Shown: positions 43,026-51,717, numbered from the stretch's first letter. The stretch is DNA of 64,000 bases from Seohaeicola zhoushanensis (GCF_014656415.1 NZ_BNCJ01000005.1:192104-256103), one strand, 5' to 3'. Numbers and translations: made by a program. Notes: a model not told the origin generated them from the letters alone.

Positions 43026-44084
43026 TCAGGCGGCCTCGTAGCGCAGTATGGCCGCTTCGGAGGCGCTGAGGTTACGGCGCGCGTAGCCGCCGTAGCGGTG
43101 CGGGTCGCGCGCCAGTTCCGGGTGCAGCGCCAGCAGGCGCGTCCGGTCGGTGGCGTCGAGCGCGTCCAGTTCGGCGCTGGCGGGGTGGAAGCTCTCGCAT
43201 TCCACGCCATTGGCCCAGATGACCTGATGGGCGGGCAGCAGCAGGTGGATATAGGTGACCTCGCGCAGCCTGCTCTCGGTGGTGATGGTGGTAAGGTTCA
43301 CCAGGTCGCGCGCGGCGACCAGCACCTCGCGGGTGTTGAACAGTGCCTGGGCCACCGGCCCGCGCACCAGCATCCGGTGTTCGGGCGAGACCAGCAGCGC
43401 CTGGCCGGGGCGGTCGATGCCCAGCGCCCCTGCCCCGATGCGCACGGGCCGCAGGCGCGGATCGACATGCAGCCGCGCGCCGCTCATCCGGCGCGCGCCG
43501 ATCCAGCAGACCTCCTGCGGGCCGTTGTCGAGCGTCAGCACGCGGTCGCCTTCACGCAACCCCTCGACCGGGCGCGGCCCCTCGGGGGTCGCGATCATCG
43601 TGCCCGGCGTGAAGCAGATGACACCGGCGTTCTTCGCCGGTGTCGGCGCGACGAAGCGGCCGAGCGCGCAGTGGACGACGTAGAGATCGGTATCGCGCGG
43701 CGGCAGTTCGTCGACGAACATCAGCAGCGGCGGCTGGCCGGGTGCCACCTCGATCAGCGTGGCGGTATAGCCTCGCGCCCCGTCGGTGACGACGAAGCGC
43801 GCCTCCATCAGCGGCTCGTTGGTCTCGACCGGGGTAGCGGGCACGCGGCCCAGTGCCGTGCCGACCAGGCGGCGCACCTTGCGGGCGGCGCGGCGGCGCA
43901 GCTCGATCTGGTCCTCGCCTCTCTCCAGCCGCAGCACGTCGTTGGGCCCGTCCACCCGGACCGCCTCGCCATGCCAGGTCCAGGACGCCCCGACCAACAG
44001 CGCCTCGATCGGCGCGGGAGACTGCCCCTCGACCTCGGTCTGCGACCAGGACAGGACGAACGTGCCGCGAAAGCCCGTCATCAT
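43026..44084 (-). CDS. Hint-domain (hedgehog/intein-like) protein
   Basis: 352 residues. Residues 155-300 form a Hint module: ICFTPGTMIATPEGPRPVEG with the nucleophile-position Cys, GDRVLTLDNGPQEVCWIGAR, VSPEHRMLVRG with the block-B His, and a C-terminal ANGVECESFHPA. The first 150 residues are beta-rich and unknown. Such Hint_2 proteins are common in Rhodobacteraceae, often joined to RTX proteins and thought to self-process; here the protein is free of RTX repeats. No signal peptide. The stop is followed at once by the double hairpin. Confidence 0.82.
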   Translation of the reverse strand: MMTGFRGTFVLSWSQTEVEGQSPAPIEALLVGASWTWHGEAVRVDGPNDVLRLERGEDQIELRRRAARKVRRLVGTALGRVPATPVETNEPLMEARFVVTDGARGYTATLIEVAPGQPPLLMFVDELPPRDTDLYVVHCALGRFVAPTPAKNAGVICFTPGTMIATPEGPRPVEGLREGDRVLTLDNGPQEVCWIGARRMSGARLHVDPRLRPVRIGAGALGIDRPGQALLVSPEHRMLVRGPVAQALFNTREVLVAARDLVNLTTITTESRLREVTYIHLLLPAHQVIWANGVECESFHPASAELDALDATDRTRLLALHPELARDPHRYGGYARRNLSASEAAILRYEAA

Positions 44085-44300
44085 CTGCCTGTCTCTCTGC
44101 CTCGTCTTCTTTTTGTTGCCGGGAGGTTAACAGAGCCGGGCCAGCGAAGGAAGCCATTTGGAATCCATGGCTTGCGGCGTGTTCTTTGCGCCTCAGTCGC
44201 GGCTTGCCCACAGGATGCGCACAGCTTGTCCACAGGTCGAACCGCGCATTCCGCCAGAGCGCGCTGGACAAGCGCCCCGGCCCGGGTCTACCACAGCGCC

Positions 44301-44380
44301 GTGACAGGGGCGTCCGCGCTTGCGGGCTGAGAAGCACCCTTTGAACCTGAACCAGATCATGCTGGCGGAGGAAGTCGCGG
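44301..44380 (+). promoter_or_regulatory. TPP riboswitch (THI element)
   Basis: The conserved core is visible: ACAGGGGCG, then GGGCTGAGAAGCACCC, TTTGAACCTGAACCAGATCA and GCTGGCGGAGG. It lies 60-140 bases before thiM and should turn the whole thi operon off when thiamine pyrophosphate is plentiful. The rest of the gap, 44085-44300, shows no gene. It has two weak DnaA-box-like words (TTGCCCACA 44204, TTGTCCACA 44226). Confidence 0.93.
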
Positions 44381-44442
44381 AAGATTGCCCCGAATACGGC
44401 CGATCTCTCCCCCGTTCCTGCGCCCAGACGGAGGACCGAGAG

Positions 44443-45231
44443 ATGACCGACTGGGGCACTTGCCTGACCACCATGCGCCAGGGTGCGCCGCTGGTGCAGA
44501 ATATCACCAACTACGTCTCGATGAACGTGATGGCCAACGTGATGCTGGCCGTCGGGGCCTCGCCCGCGATGGTGCATGCCGAACAGGAGGCCGCGGAATT
44601 CGCCGCCATCGCCCAGGCGCTGACGATCAACATCGGCACGCTCTCGGCGCATTGGATCGCCTCGATGAAGGCCGCCGCAAGCATTGCCGCGCAGCAGGGC
44701 AAGCCCTGGGTGCTCGACCCGGTCGCCGTGGGCGCGACGGCGATGCGGCGGCAGGCGGGGCGCGACCTGCTGGCGCTGAAGCCGACGATCATCAAGGGAA
44801 ACGCTTCGGAAATCATGGCCCTGGCCGGCGAAGCGGCGCGGGGCAAGGGGGCGGACAGCGCCGACTCGGTGGCCGATGCCGAAGGCGCAGCACTGGCGCT
44901 GGCGCGCGCCTCGGGGGCCGTGGTCGCCGTAACCGGGCCAGTGGATTTCGTGACCGACGGCAGCCGGTCCTTCCGAATCGCCAACGGCGACGCGACGATG
45001 CCGCGCATCACCGCGCTCGGCTGTTCGCTGGGCGGTGTGATGGCGGCCTTTGCCGCGACCCAGCCGCCGTTGCAGGCGGCGGTGGCGGCGCTGGCCTATT
45101 TCGGGCTGGCGGGCGAGATCGCGGCGGAAACGTCGCAGGGGCCGGGCAGCTTTGCCGTCGCCTTCCTCGACGCGCTGCACAGCATCGACGCCGGGACGCT
45201 ATCCGCCGGGGCGAAGGTGACCGAGGCATGA
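44443..45231 (+). CDS. thiM: Hydroxyethylthiazole kinase
   Basis: 262 residues. Phosphorylates the thiazole alcohol (THZ) so that it can be salvaged into thiamine. LVQNITNYVSMNVMANVML, NIGTLSAHWIASM, WVLDPVAVGAT, IIKGNASEIMALAG and ITALGCSLGGVMAAFAAT are ThiM motifs. GGAGGACCGAGAG precedes ATG 44443. First gene of the TPP-riboswitch operon; the stop overlaps the thiE start by four bases. Confidence 0.95.
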   Translation: MTDWGTCLTTMRQGAPLVQNITNYVSMNVMANVMLAVGASPAMVHAEQEAAEFAAIAQALTINIGTLSAHWIASMKAAASIAAQQGKPWVLDPVAVGATAMRRQAGRDLLALKPTIIKGNASEIMALAGEAARGKGADSADSVADAEGAALALARASGAVVAVTGPVDFVTDGSRSFRIANGDATMPRITALGCSLGGVMAAFAATQPPLQAAVAALAYFGLAGEIAAETSQGPGSFAVAFLDALHSIDAGTLSAGAKVTEA

Positions 45232-45830
45232 AACTCTCGGTCTATTTCGTTACGCCTGACGGGGTCGACGACGCGCTGGTGCTGGCCGCCCTGCGGGGCG
45301 GGGCCAGCGTGGTGCAGCTGCGCGACAAGACCGCCAGCGACGCCGAGATGCTGGCGCAGGCGCAGCGGCTGCTGCCGCATCTGCGCGCCGCCGGGGTGCC
45401 GCTGGTCATCAACGACCGCATCGAAGTGGCCCTGGCCTGCGGCGCCGAGGGGCTGCACATCGGCCAGTCGGACGGCGATCCGCGGCAGATCCGGACGCTG
45501 CTGGGCGACGGGCCGCTGCTCGGCCTCTCGGTCGAGACCGAGGCGCATGTGGCGGCGGTGCCGGCGGGGGTCGACTATCTGGGCGTCGGGCCGGTGCGCG
45601 CGACGGCGAGTAAGCCGGACCATGCCACGCCAATCGGCCTGGACGGGCTGGCGCGGATGGTGGCGGCGACGCGGCTGCCTGCGGTCGCAATCGGCGGTGT
45701 CGGGCTGGCGGACATACCGGCGCTCAAACGCGCGGGATGCGCCGGCCTGGCGGTGGTCAGCGCGATCAGCGCCGCGCCCGACCCGGAAGCGGCGGCGCGG
45801 GCGCTGGCGGAAGCCTGGAGGGCGGCATGA
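45228..45830 (+). CDS. thiE: Thiamine-phosphate synthase
   Basis: 200 residues. Joins HMP-PP and THZ-P to thiamine monophosphate. GGASVVQLRDKTASDAEML, PLVINDRIEVALACGAEGLH, GVDYLGVGPVRATASKPDHA and AIGGVGLADIPAL follow the TIM-barrel pattern of ThiE. Overlaps thiM and thiD by four bases on either side, so all three are co-translated. Confidence 0.95.
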   Translation: MKLSVYFVTPDGVDDALVLAALRGGASVVQLRDKTASDAEMLAQAQRLLPHLRAAGVPLVINDRIEVALACGAEGLHIGQSDGDPRQIRTLLGDGPLLGLSVETEAHVAAVPAGVDYLGVGPVRATASKPDHATPIGLDGLARMVAATRLPAVAIGGVGLADIPALKRAGCAGLAVVSAISAAPDPEAAARALAEAWRAA

Positions 45831-46624
45831 TTCCGAATGTGCTTTCCATCGCCGGGTCAGACCCCTCGGGCGGCGCCGGGATCCAGGCCGATCTCAAGGC
45901 GATTTCGGCCAATCGCGCCTATGGCATGGCGGCGATCACCGCGCTGACGGTGCAGAACACGCGGGGCGTGCGCGCCGTGCAGATGGTCGACGCGGGCTTC
46001 GTCGCCGAGCAGATCCGCGCGGTATTCGACGATATCGCCGTGCATGCGGTGAAGATCGGGATGCTGGGCAGTTCCGAGATCACCGCCGCCGTGGCGGATG
46101 GCCTGCGCGGGCGCGGCATTCCCATCGTGGTCGATCCGGTGATGGTGGCCAAGGGCGGCGACCGGCTGCTGGCGCAGGAGGCGGTGGCGGCGCTGCGCGA
46201 ACTGCTGCTGCCGATGGCGACGATGATCACCCCGAACCTGCCCGAGGCCGCCGACCTGCTGGACAGGGCCGAGGCGCAGAGCCGCGAGGAGATGGTCGCC
46301 CAGGCCGAGGCGCTGCTGGCGCTGGGGCCCAAGGCGGTGTTTCTCAAGGGCGGGCACCTGCCCGATGCCGAGAGCCCCGACCTGCTGCTCTGGCCGGGCG
46401 GGTCGCGCTGGATCACCGCGCCGCGGATCGGGACGAAGAACACCCATGGCACCGGCTGCACCCTTTCTTCGGCGCTGGCGGCGCAGCTGGCGCGGCTGAG
46501 CGACATCGAGGCCGCGGCGCTGGCCGCCAAGGCCTATGTGCATGGCGCGATCGCCGGGGCCGACAACCTGAACGTCGGGGAAGGCCACGGGCCGACCGAC
46601 CATTTCTTCATGACAAGGACATAA
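45827..46624 (+). CDS. thiD: Hydroxymethylpyrimidine/phosphomethylpyrimidine kinase
   Basis: 265 residues. Phosphorylates HMP twice to HMP-PP. VLSIAGSDPSGGAGIQADLK, AVKIGMLGSSEIT, VVDPVMVAKGGDRLL, ITPNLPEAADLL and NTHGTGCTLSSALAAQLA are diagnostic. Provides the pyrimidine half for ThiE together with the importer encoded next. Confidence 0.96.
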   Translation: MIPNVLSIAGSDPSGGAGIQADLKAISANRAYGMAAITALTVQNTRGVRAVQMVDAGFVAEQIRAVFDDIAVHAVKIGMLGSSEITAAVADGLRGRGIPIVVDPVMVAKGGDRLLAQEAVAALRELLLPMATMITPNLPEAADLLDRAEAQSREEMVAQAEALLALGPKAVFLKGGHLPDAESPDLLLWPGGSRWITAPRIGTKNTHGTGCTLSSALAAQLARLSDIEAAALAAKAYVHGAIAGADNLNVGEGHGPTDHFFMTRT

Positions 46625-46628
46625 CGCT

Positions 46629-47549
46629 GTGAAACGTCTTACGCTTATCCTCGGCCTTCTAGCGGCGCCGGCCTCGGCCCAGGACCAGCTTTCGGTGATG
46701 CTCGACTGGTTCGTCAATCCCGACCACGGGCCGATCATCGTGGCCCAGCAACGCGGCTATTTCGCCGAGGCCGGGCTGGAGGTCGAAATCATCGCGCCCG
46801 CCGACCCCGCCGACCCGCCAAAGATGGCCGCTGCCGGGAACGTCGACCTCGCGGTGAGCTACCAGCCGCAGCTCTACCTCCAGCACGCCGCCGGGCTGCC
46901 GCTGGTGCGGGTGGGCACGCTGGTCAACCACCCGCTTTACTGTGTCATGGTCGATGCCACCGGCCCGATCCACGGGCTTGCCGACCTGAAGGGGCGCAAG
47001 GTGGGCTTTTCGGTCGCCGGGATCGAGGAGGCGCTGCTTTACACCATGCTGCGCACCAACGGGGTGGAGCCTGCCGAGGTCGAGCAGGTCAACGTCAACT
47101 TCTCGCTGACCCCGGCGCTGGTGGCGGGACAGGTCGACGCGGTCTCGGGCGCGTTCCGTAACTTCGAGCTGCACCAGATGAGCGGGGTCGAGCGTGAGGG
47201 GCGCTGCTTCCTGCCCGAGGAGAACGGCGTGCCGGCCTATGACGAGCTGATCTATGTCGCGCGCAAGGAGATCGCCGGGGATGACCGGATCGCGCGGTTC
47301 ATGGCGGCTACGGCGCGGGCGGCGGTCGAGATCGCGGCCGACAACGCGGCGGGCTGGGAGAGCTTCAAGAGCTATGCGCCCGAGCTGGACGACCGGCTGA
47401 ACGCGCTGGCCTGGGGCGATACCCGGCCGTTCTTTGCGACCGATCCGGTGGCGCTCGACACCGCGCGCTATGCGGCCTTCGGGGCCTATATGGCCGAGGT
47501 GGGGTTGATCCCGGCGGCGCCCGCGGTGGCCGATATCGCGCGGCCGTGA
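46629..47549 (+). CDS. thiY: Thiamine-pyrimidine ABC transporter, periplasmic binding protein (ThiY-like)
   Basis: 306 residues from GTG 46629. Signal peptide MKRLTLILGLLAAPASAQ. NMT1/THI5-like fold: SVMLDWFVNPDHGPIIVAQQ, GYFAEAGLEVEII, VDLAVSYQPQLYL, GLPLVRVGTLVNHP. Such proteins bind formylaminopyrimidine or HMP. Position right after thiD and before an ATPase and a permease, within a TPP-riboswitch operon, supports pyrimidine salvage. Exact ligand is inferred. Confidence 0.88.
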   Translation: MKRLTLILGLLAAPASAQDQLSVMLDWFVNPDHGPIIVAQQRGYFAEAGLEVEIIAPADPADPPKMAAAGNVDLAVSYQPQLYLQHAAGLPLVRVGTLVNHPLYCVMVDATGPIHGLADLKGRKVGFSVAGIEEALLYTMLRTNGVEPAEVEQVNVNFSLTPALVAGQVDAVSGAFRNFELHQMSGVEREGRCFLPEENGVPAYDELIYVARKEIAGDDRIARFMAATARAAVEIAADNAAGWESFKSYAPELDDRLNALAWGDTRPFFATDPVALDTARYAAFGAYMAEVGLIPAAPAVADIARP

Positions 47550-48241
47550 CCGGGGCGGCCTGCGCCATTGCCGGGGACGTCCAGCTGGAGGGGAAGCGGC
47601 TGCTCGGCGGTCTCGACCTGACCTTCGGGGTGGGGTGGACCTGCCTGCTCGGCCCTTCGGGGTCGGGCAAGTCGACGCTGCTGCGGCTGATTGCCGGGCT
47701 GGAGAGCGCCGCGCGGCTTGACGGCCACAGGCGGGCGCCCGAGCGGATCGGCTGGATGGCGCAGGCGGACCTGTTGCAGCCGCGGCTGAGCCTTATCGAC
47801 AACGTGCTGCTGATGCCCCGGCTGCGCGGCGAGCCCGCGCGGCGGGAGCGGGCCGAGGCGCTGCTGGCCTCGGTCGGGCTGGCGGGGCGCGGCGACATGC
47901 GGCCCGATACCCTGTCGGGCGGCCAGCGCCAGCGGGTGGCGCTGGCGCGCGTGCTGGCCGAGGACGCGCCGGTGATCCTGCTTGACGAGCCCTTCGGCGC
48001 GCTGGACCCGGCGACCCGGCTGGCGATGCAGAGCCTTGCCCACGACCGGCTGGCCGGGCGCATCGTGGTGATGGTGACGCATGACCCGGCCGAGGCGCTG
48101 CGGCTGGGCAACCGGGTGCTGCTGGTCGGCAACGGCACCATCGGCGAGGTGCCCCCCCTGCCCCCGCCGCATCCGCGCGCGCCCGGCGATGCGGAACTGG
48201 CGCTCGCGGCGGCGGCACTGCTGGCGCGGCTCAGCGCATGA
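47546..48241 (+). CDS. thiZ: Thiamine-pyrimidine ABC transporter ATPase (ThiZ-like)
   Basis: 231 residues from GTG 47546, overlapping the binding-protein stop (GTGA). Intact motifs: LLGPSGSGKSTLLRLIAGLE, MAQADLLQP Q-loop, [28 protein letters not shown], and MVTHDPAEAL. Pro-rich C-terminal linker EVPPLPPPHPRAPG. Couples ATP hydrolysis to import by the neighbouring permease. Confidence 0.9.
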   Translation: MTGAACAIAGDVQLEGKRLLGGLDLTFGVGWTCLLGPSGSGKSTLLRLIAGLESAARLDGHRRAPERIGWMAQADLLQPRLSLIDNVLLMPRLRGEPARRERAEALLASVGLAGRGDMRPDTLSGGQRQRVALARVLAEDAPVILLDEPFGALDPATRLAMQSLAHDRLAGRIVVMVTHDPAEALRLGNRVLLVGNGTIGEVPPLPPPHPRAPGDAELALAAAALLARLSA

Positions 48242-48954
48242 GGGGGCTGCTGACCCTGCTGCTGCCGCTGGCGCTCTGGCAGGCGGTGAGCGCGCTGGGG
48301 CTGCTGCCGCCCTTCGTGCTGCCCTCGCCGCTGCGGGTGGCCGAGGTGCTGGTCGCCGAACGCGCCCTGCTGGCCGGGCATTTCCTTGTGACCTTCGGCG
48401 AGGTGACGGCGGGCCTGGCCATCGGCGTGACGCTGGGGGCCGCCACCGCCATCGTGATGTGCCTCTCGCCGCCGGCGCTGCGGCTGCTCGGGCCGCTGCT
48501 GGTGACCTCGCAGGCGCTGCCGGTCTTCGTGCTGGCGCCGATCCTGACCATCTGGCTCGGCTACGGACCCGCGCCCAAGATCGCCATGACGGTGCTCTTG
48601 GTGTTCTTCCCGGTGGCCTCGGGGCTGCTCGACGGGCTGCGCGGAACGCCCGCCGAGGTCCTCGACCTCGCGCGGATCGCCCGCGCGGGGCGGCTGCGCG
48701 AACTGCACTGGCTGCGCCTGCCCCATGCCCTGCCCCACCTCGGTGCCGGGCTGCGGATCGCCGTGACCTATGCGCCGACCGGGGCGGTGATCGGCGAATG
48801 GGTGGGGGCGTCGAAGGGGCTTGGCTATCTCATGCTGATGGCCAATGCGCGGATGCGGGTCGAGCTGATGTTCGCGGCGCTGGTGCTGATCGTGCTGATG
48901 ACGCTGCTCCTGAATCGGGGCACGCACCACCTGCTGCGGCGCTGGTCGATGTGA
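48238..48954 (+). CDS. thiX: Thiamine-pyrimidine ABC transporter permease (ThiX-like)
   Basis: 238 residues, about six hydrophobic helices. EAA-type loop motif near GLLDGLRGTPAEVLDLARIA and LPHLGAGLRIAVTYAPTGAV typical of the NitT/TauT and SsuC-like permease group to which ThiX belongs. Start overlaps the ATPase stop by four bases. Last gene of the thi operon. Confidence 0.89.
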   Translation: MRGLLTLLLPLALWQAVSALGLLPPFVLPSPLRVAEVLVAERALLAGHFLVTFGEVTAGLAIGVTLGAATAIVMCLSPPALRLLGPLLVTSQALPVFVLAPILTIWLGYGPAPKIAMTVLLVFFPVASGLLDGLRGTPAEVLDLARIARAGRLRELHWLRLPHALPHLGAGLRIAVTYAPTGAVIGEWVGASKGLGYLMLMANARMRVELMFAALVLIVLMTLLLNRGTHHLLRRWSM

Positions 48955-48990
48955 CGGCCGTTGCGCCTGTCCGCGAAGCTGGTTAGCAAT

Positions 48991-49152
48991 GCGCGTCCGG
49001 TGCCGTTTGCGCCCAGCGCGGCGGATAATCGGGAACACGGTGAAACTCCGTGACGTGCCCAACGCTGTAAGGTGGACCGGGCGGCAGAGGCCACTGGCGC
49101 AAGCCGGGAAGGCGCCGTTTCGTGTTGAAGCCCAGTCAGAAGACCGGCCGGA
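48991..49152 (+). promoter_or_regulatory. Cobalamin riboswitch
   Basis: The B12-box pattern is clear: GTCCGGTGCC, GGGAACACGGTGAAACTCCG, the GCTGTAA block, GCCACTGGCGCAAGCCGGGA and the closing GAAGCCCAGTCAGAAGACCG. It precedes bluB by about 60 bases and would lower BluB expression when cobalamin is sufficient. Confidence 0.92.
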
Positions 49153-49214
49153 CAAGAGAGACCCCGACGCGCGGACGGCGGCGGGGTTGCGGCTTGTCGG
49201 ACAGGGGATTTGTC

Positions 49215-49892
49215 ATGCAGCCTACCGGATTGAAACCCGCCGGACCTTTCGCGGCGCCCGAACGGGCGGCCGTCTATCGCGCCATCAACGAACGCCGCGA
49301 CGTGCGCGGCCAGTTCCTGCCCGACCCGGTCGACCCGGCGGTGCTGCGGCGCATCCTGGAGGCCGCCCATGCCGCGCCCTCGGTCGGGCTGTCGCAGCCC
49401 TGGAACTTCATCGTCATCCGCGACGGCGCGGTGCGCGCAGAGGTGCGCCGCGCCTTCGAGGGCGCCAATGCCCAGGCCGAGGCGATGTTCGACGGCTCGC
49501 GCCGCGCGCTCTATTCCCAGCTGAAACTGCAGGGCATCAGCGAGGCGCCGCTGAACCTTTGCGTGACTTGCGACCGCCAGCGCGGCGGGCCGGTGGTTCT
49601 GGGGCGCACCCATGACCTCGACACCGACCTCTATTCGACGGTCTGCGCGGTGCAGAACCTCTGGCTGGCCGCGCGGGCCGAGGGGATCGGCGTCGGCTGG
49701 GTCAGCATCTTCCGCGACGACGACCTGCGGCGCATCCTTGGCCTGCCCGAACGGGTGGTGCCGGTGGCCTATCTCTGCATGGGGCACGTCAACACGCTCT
49801 ACGAGAGCCCCGAGCTGGAGATTCGCGGCTGGGCCAGCAAGCGCCCGCTGGACGAGATGATCTTTGCCGACCGCTGGGAGGGACGGCCCTAG
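49215..49892 (+). CDS. bluB: 5,6-dimethylbenzimidazole synthase
   Basis: 225 residues. Converts FMNH2 and O2 to the lower ligand of cobalamin. Nitroreductase-like fold: RAINERRDVRGQFLPDPVD, AAHAAPSVGLSQPWNFIVIR, GRTHDLDTDLYSTVCAVQNL and GVGWVSIFRDDDLRRILGLP. The preceding cobalamin riboswitch makes BluB nearly certain over other flavin reductases. ATG 49215 (MQPTGLKPAG). Confidence 0.95.
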   Translation: MQPTGLKPAGPFAAPERAAVYRAINERRDVRGQFLPDPVDPAVLRRILEAAHAAPSVGLSQPWNFIVIRDGAVRAEVRRAFEGANAQAEAMFDGSRRALYSQLKLQGISEAPLNLCVTCDRQRGGPVVLGRTHDLDTDLYSTVCAVQNLWLAARAEGIGVGWVSIFRDDDLRRILGLPERVVPVAYLCMGHVNTLYESPELEIRGWASKRPLDEMIFADRWEGRP

Positions 49893-49899
49893 GCGGTTT

Positions 49900-49913
49900 T
49901 TGACCTACGTCAA
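49900..49913 (+). promoter_or_regulatory. FNR/CRP-family box upstream of the universal stress protein
   Basis: TTGACCTACGTCAA is a perfect TTGAC-N4-GTCAA dyad. Its centre lies 30 bases before the last base of TAAAGA (49936-49941), so a start near 49948 would put the box at about -41.5, the class II activation position. This suggests activation by an FnrL/FixK/Nnr-type regulator at low oxygen. Confidence 0.7.
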
Positions 49914-49972
49914 TTCGTGGGGGCCGGAAGCGTGTTAAAGATTTATTATTGTCGCAAATTTTGGAGCGCACC

Positions 49973-50809
49973 ATGTCCGTCAAGACCATCGCCGTCGTCC
50001 TGCTCTCGGTCCAGGAGGCCGAATGGCTTGCCCCCGCCGCCTGCGAACTCGCCCGCGTCCACGAGGCGCATCTTATCGGCCTGCACGCCGCCGAGCCGAT
50101 CCAGCTCTATGCCTCGATGGGCATGGAAGGCGCGGTGCTGCCGGAACTGACGCGGATGCAGATCGAAACGGCCGAGCAGATCGCCGAGATCTTCAACCGG
50201 GCGGCCAAGCTCTCCGGCGTGGCGAACGAGTTCCGCCAGCAGGACAGCGGTTTCTACGGGGCCGAGGAATTCGCCCTGTCGAGCGTGCGCAGCGCCGATC
50301 TGGTGGTGACCGGAACCGCCGATCCCGCGCATAACGCCGCTTCGGTCGAACGGCTGCGGGACGAGCTGGTGCGCCGGTCGGGGCGGCCGGTGCTGGTCAT
50401 GCCGAAAGACGCGCCGCTGGCGGTGCGCCCGGACCGGCTGCTGGTCGGCTGGAGCGACACGCGCGAGGCCGCCCGGGCGGCGCATGACGCACTGACGCTG
50501 GCCGCCGCGGGCGCCGTGATCGACATCCTTTCGGTGCACCGCTCGGTCGGGCCGATGGATGCCGCCGCGTCGAGCCGCGAGGACATGGCCGCCGCGCTCG
50601 ACCGGCTTGGTTATCGTGCGACCGTGCTCGACCGCGATGCCGCCGCAGGGGCCGCGGGCGAAGCGCTGCTGGCCGCCGCGCTGGAGCGCGACGCGCAGCT
50701 GCTGGTGACCGGAGCCTTCGGGCACTCGCGGCTATATGACTTCGTCATCGGCGCGGTCACGACCTACCTGATGCAGAATGCCACGCTGCCGGTGCTGCTG
50801 GCCAAATGA
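49973..50809 (+). CDS. Universal stress protein, tandem-domain
   Basis: 278 residues, two UspA-like domains (about 1-150 and 155-278). The second ends with LLVTGAFGHSRLYDFVIGAV, close to the G-x9-G-S/T nucleotide-binding pattern; the first has LVVTGTADPAHN. Cytosolic. ATG 49973 has TTGGAGCGCACC upstream; an alternative at 49949 lies too close to the expected transcription start. An FNR-type box precedes it, a known theme for universal stress genes in this group. Confidence 0.9.
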   Translation: MSVKTIAVVLLSVQEAEWLAPAACELARVHEAHLIGLHAAEPIQLYASMGMEGAVLPELTRMQIETAEQIAEIFNRAAKLSGVANEFRQQDSGFYGAEEFALSSVRSADLVVTGTADPAHNAASVERLRDELVRRSGRPVLVMPKDAPLAVRPDRLLVGWSDTREAARAAHDALTLAAAGAVIDILSVHRSVGPMDAAASSREDMAAALDRLGYRATVLDRDAAAGAAGEALLAAALERDAQLLVTGAFGHSRLYDFVIGAVTTYLMQNATLPVLLAK

Positions 50810-50811
50810 GT

Positions 50812-51717
50812 TCAGCCGCTGGCGGTCTCACGGGCTGCCAGCGCGTGAAGGGCGGCGATATCGAGCTGCCCCTTGAGGCCGATGCAGACCAGGCCTTCGC
50901 GCGACTCCGGCGAGGCCGGGGTTGCGGTTCCCTGGCGCCCGGCTACCTGGATCAGCGCCATGCCCTCGGGCGTGCGCAGCCAGCCCTTGGCCCGCACCAC
51001 GCCATAGGGGCCGGTGGCGATTTGGCGGGCCAGTCCGGCGGCGTCTTCGGAGGCGGCGGGGGTCAGCACGATGCTCTCGAACAGCCCGTCGGCGTGGTCA
51101 TGGGCGTGGGCATGGGCCTCGACCGGATGGGGGCCGAGGCCGATCACCACCTCGGCCGGCACCTGCGCGTCGCGGCAGGGCACCACGGCGGCGCCGGGGG
51201 CCTGCGCGGCGACCCAGGCGGTCAGCGTCTCGGGCGGTTCGGGGGCCAGGTCCATCTTGTTCAGGATCACGATATCGGCCTGCGCCAGCTGGCGGGCGAT
51301 GGTATCGCCGATATAGGGGTCGTCGAAGGCGCGGCGGATGTCCCCGGCATCGGCCAGCACCACCACGCCGTCGCAGCGCACCTCTGCCAGCAGCGCCGCC
51401 GTTGCCATGATCGAGCCCGGAATCGCCACGCCCGAGCTTTCGATCAGCACATGGTCGGGCCGCGGGTCGAGCTGGCGCATCTGCATCAGCGCCGCCGTCA
51501 GGTCATTGCCGAAGGAACAGCAGACGCAGCCCCCGGCAATCGAGATCAGCGTATCGCCCTCGGCCTCGATCAGGTCGGCGTCGATCGGCAGCGTGCCGAA
51601 CTCGTTCACCAGCACGGCCAGCCGCCGCCCGCCCGCGTGTCGCAGCAGGTGGTTGACCAGCGTGGTCTTGCCCGCGCCGAGATAGCCGCCGATTACCGTG
51701 ACCGGCAGCGCGCTCAT
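50812..51717 (-). CDS. CobW/COG0523-family G3E GTPase
   Basis: 301 residues. GGYLGAGKTTLVNHLL Walker A (11-19), GGCVCCSFG metal-binding CxCC (Cys64, Cys66, Cys67), LIESSGVAIPGSI and ILNKMDLAPE complete the G3E GTPase set. A His-rich patch HAHAHDHADG around residue 200 suggests zinc or cobalt handling. Starts inside the last four bases of the amidohydrolase gene (ATGA overlap). COG0523 proteins insert or supply metal, so the amidohydrolase may be its client (inference). Confidence 0.92.
   Translation of the reverse strand: MSALPVTVIGGYLGAGKTTLVNHLLRHAGGRRLAVLVNEFGTLPIDADLIEAEGDTLISIAGGCVCCSFGNDLTAALMQMRQLDPRPDHVLIESSGVAIPGSIMATAALLAEVRCDGVVVLADAGDIRRAFDDPYIGDTIARQLAQADIVILNKMDLAPEPPETLTAWVAAQAPGAAVVPCRDAQVPAEVVIGLGPHPVEAHAHAHDHADGLFESIVLTPAASEDAAGLARQIATGPYGVVRAKGWLRTPEGMALIQVAGRQGTATPASPESREGLVCIGLKGQLDIAALHALAARETASG

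Noticed and set aside
44204-44234. Two DnaA-box-like words (TTGCCCACA, TTGTCCACA) upstream of the TPP riboswitch, suggesting an origin
   Set aside because: Both deviate from TTATNCACA, only two are present, there is no AT-rich unwinding region and no dnaA or dnaN nearby.
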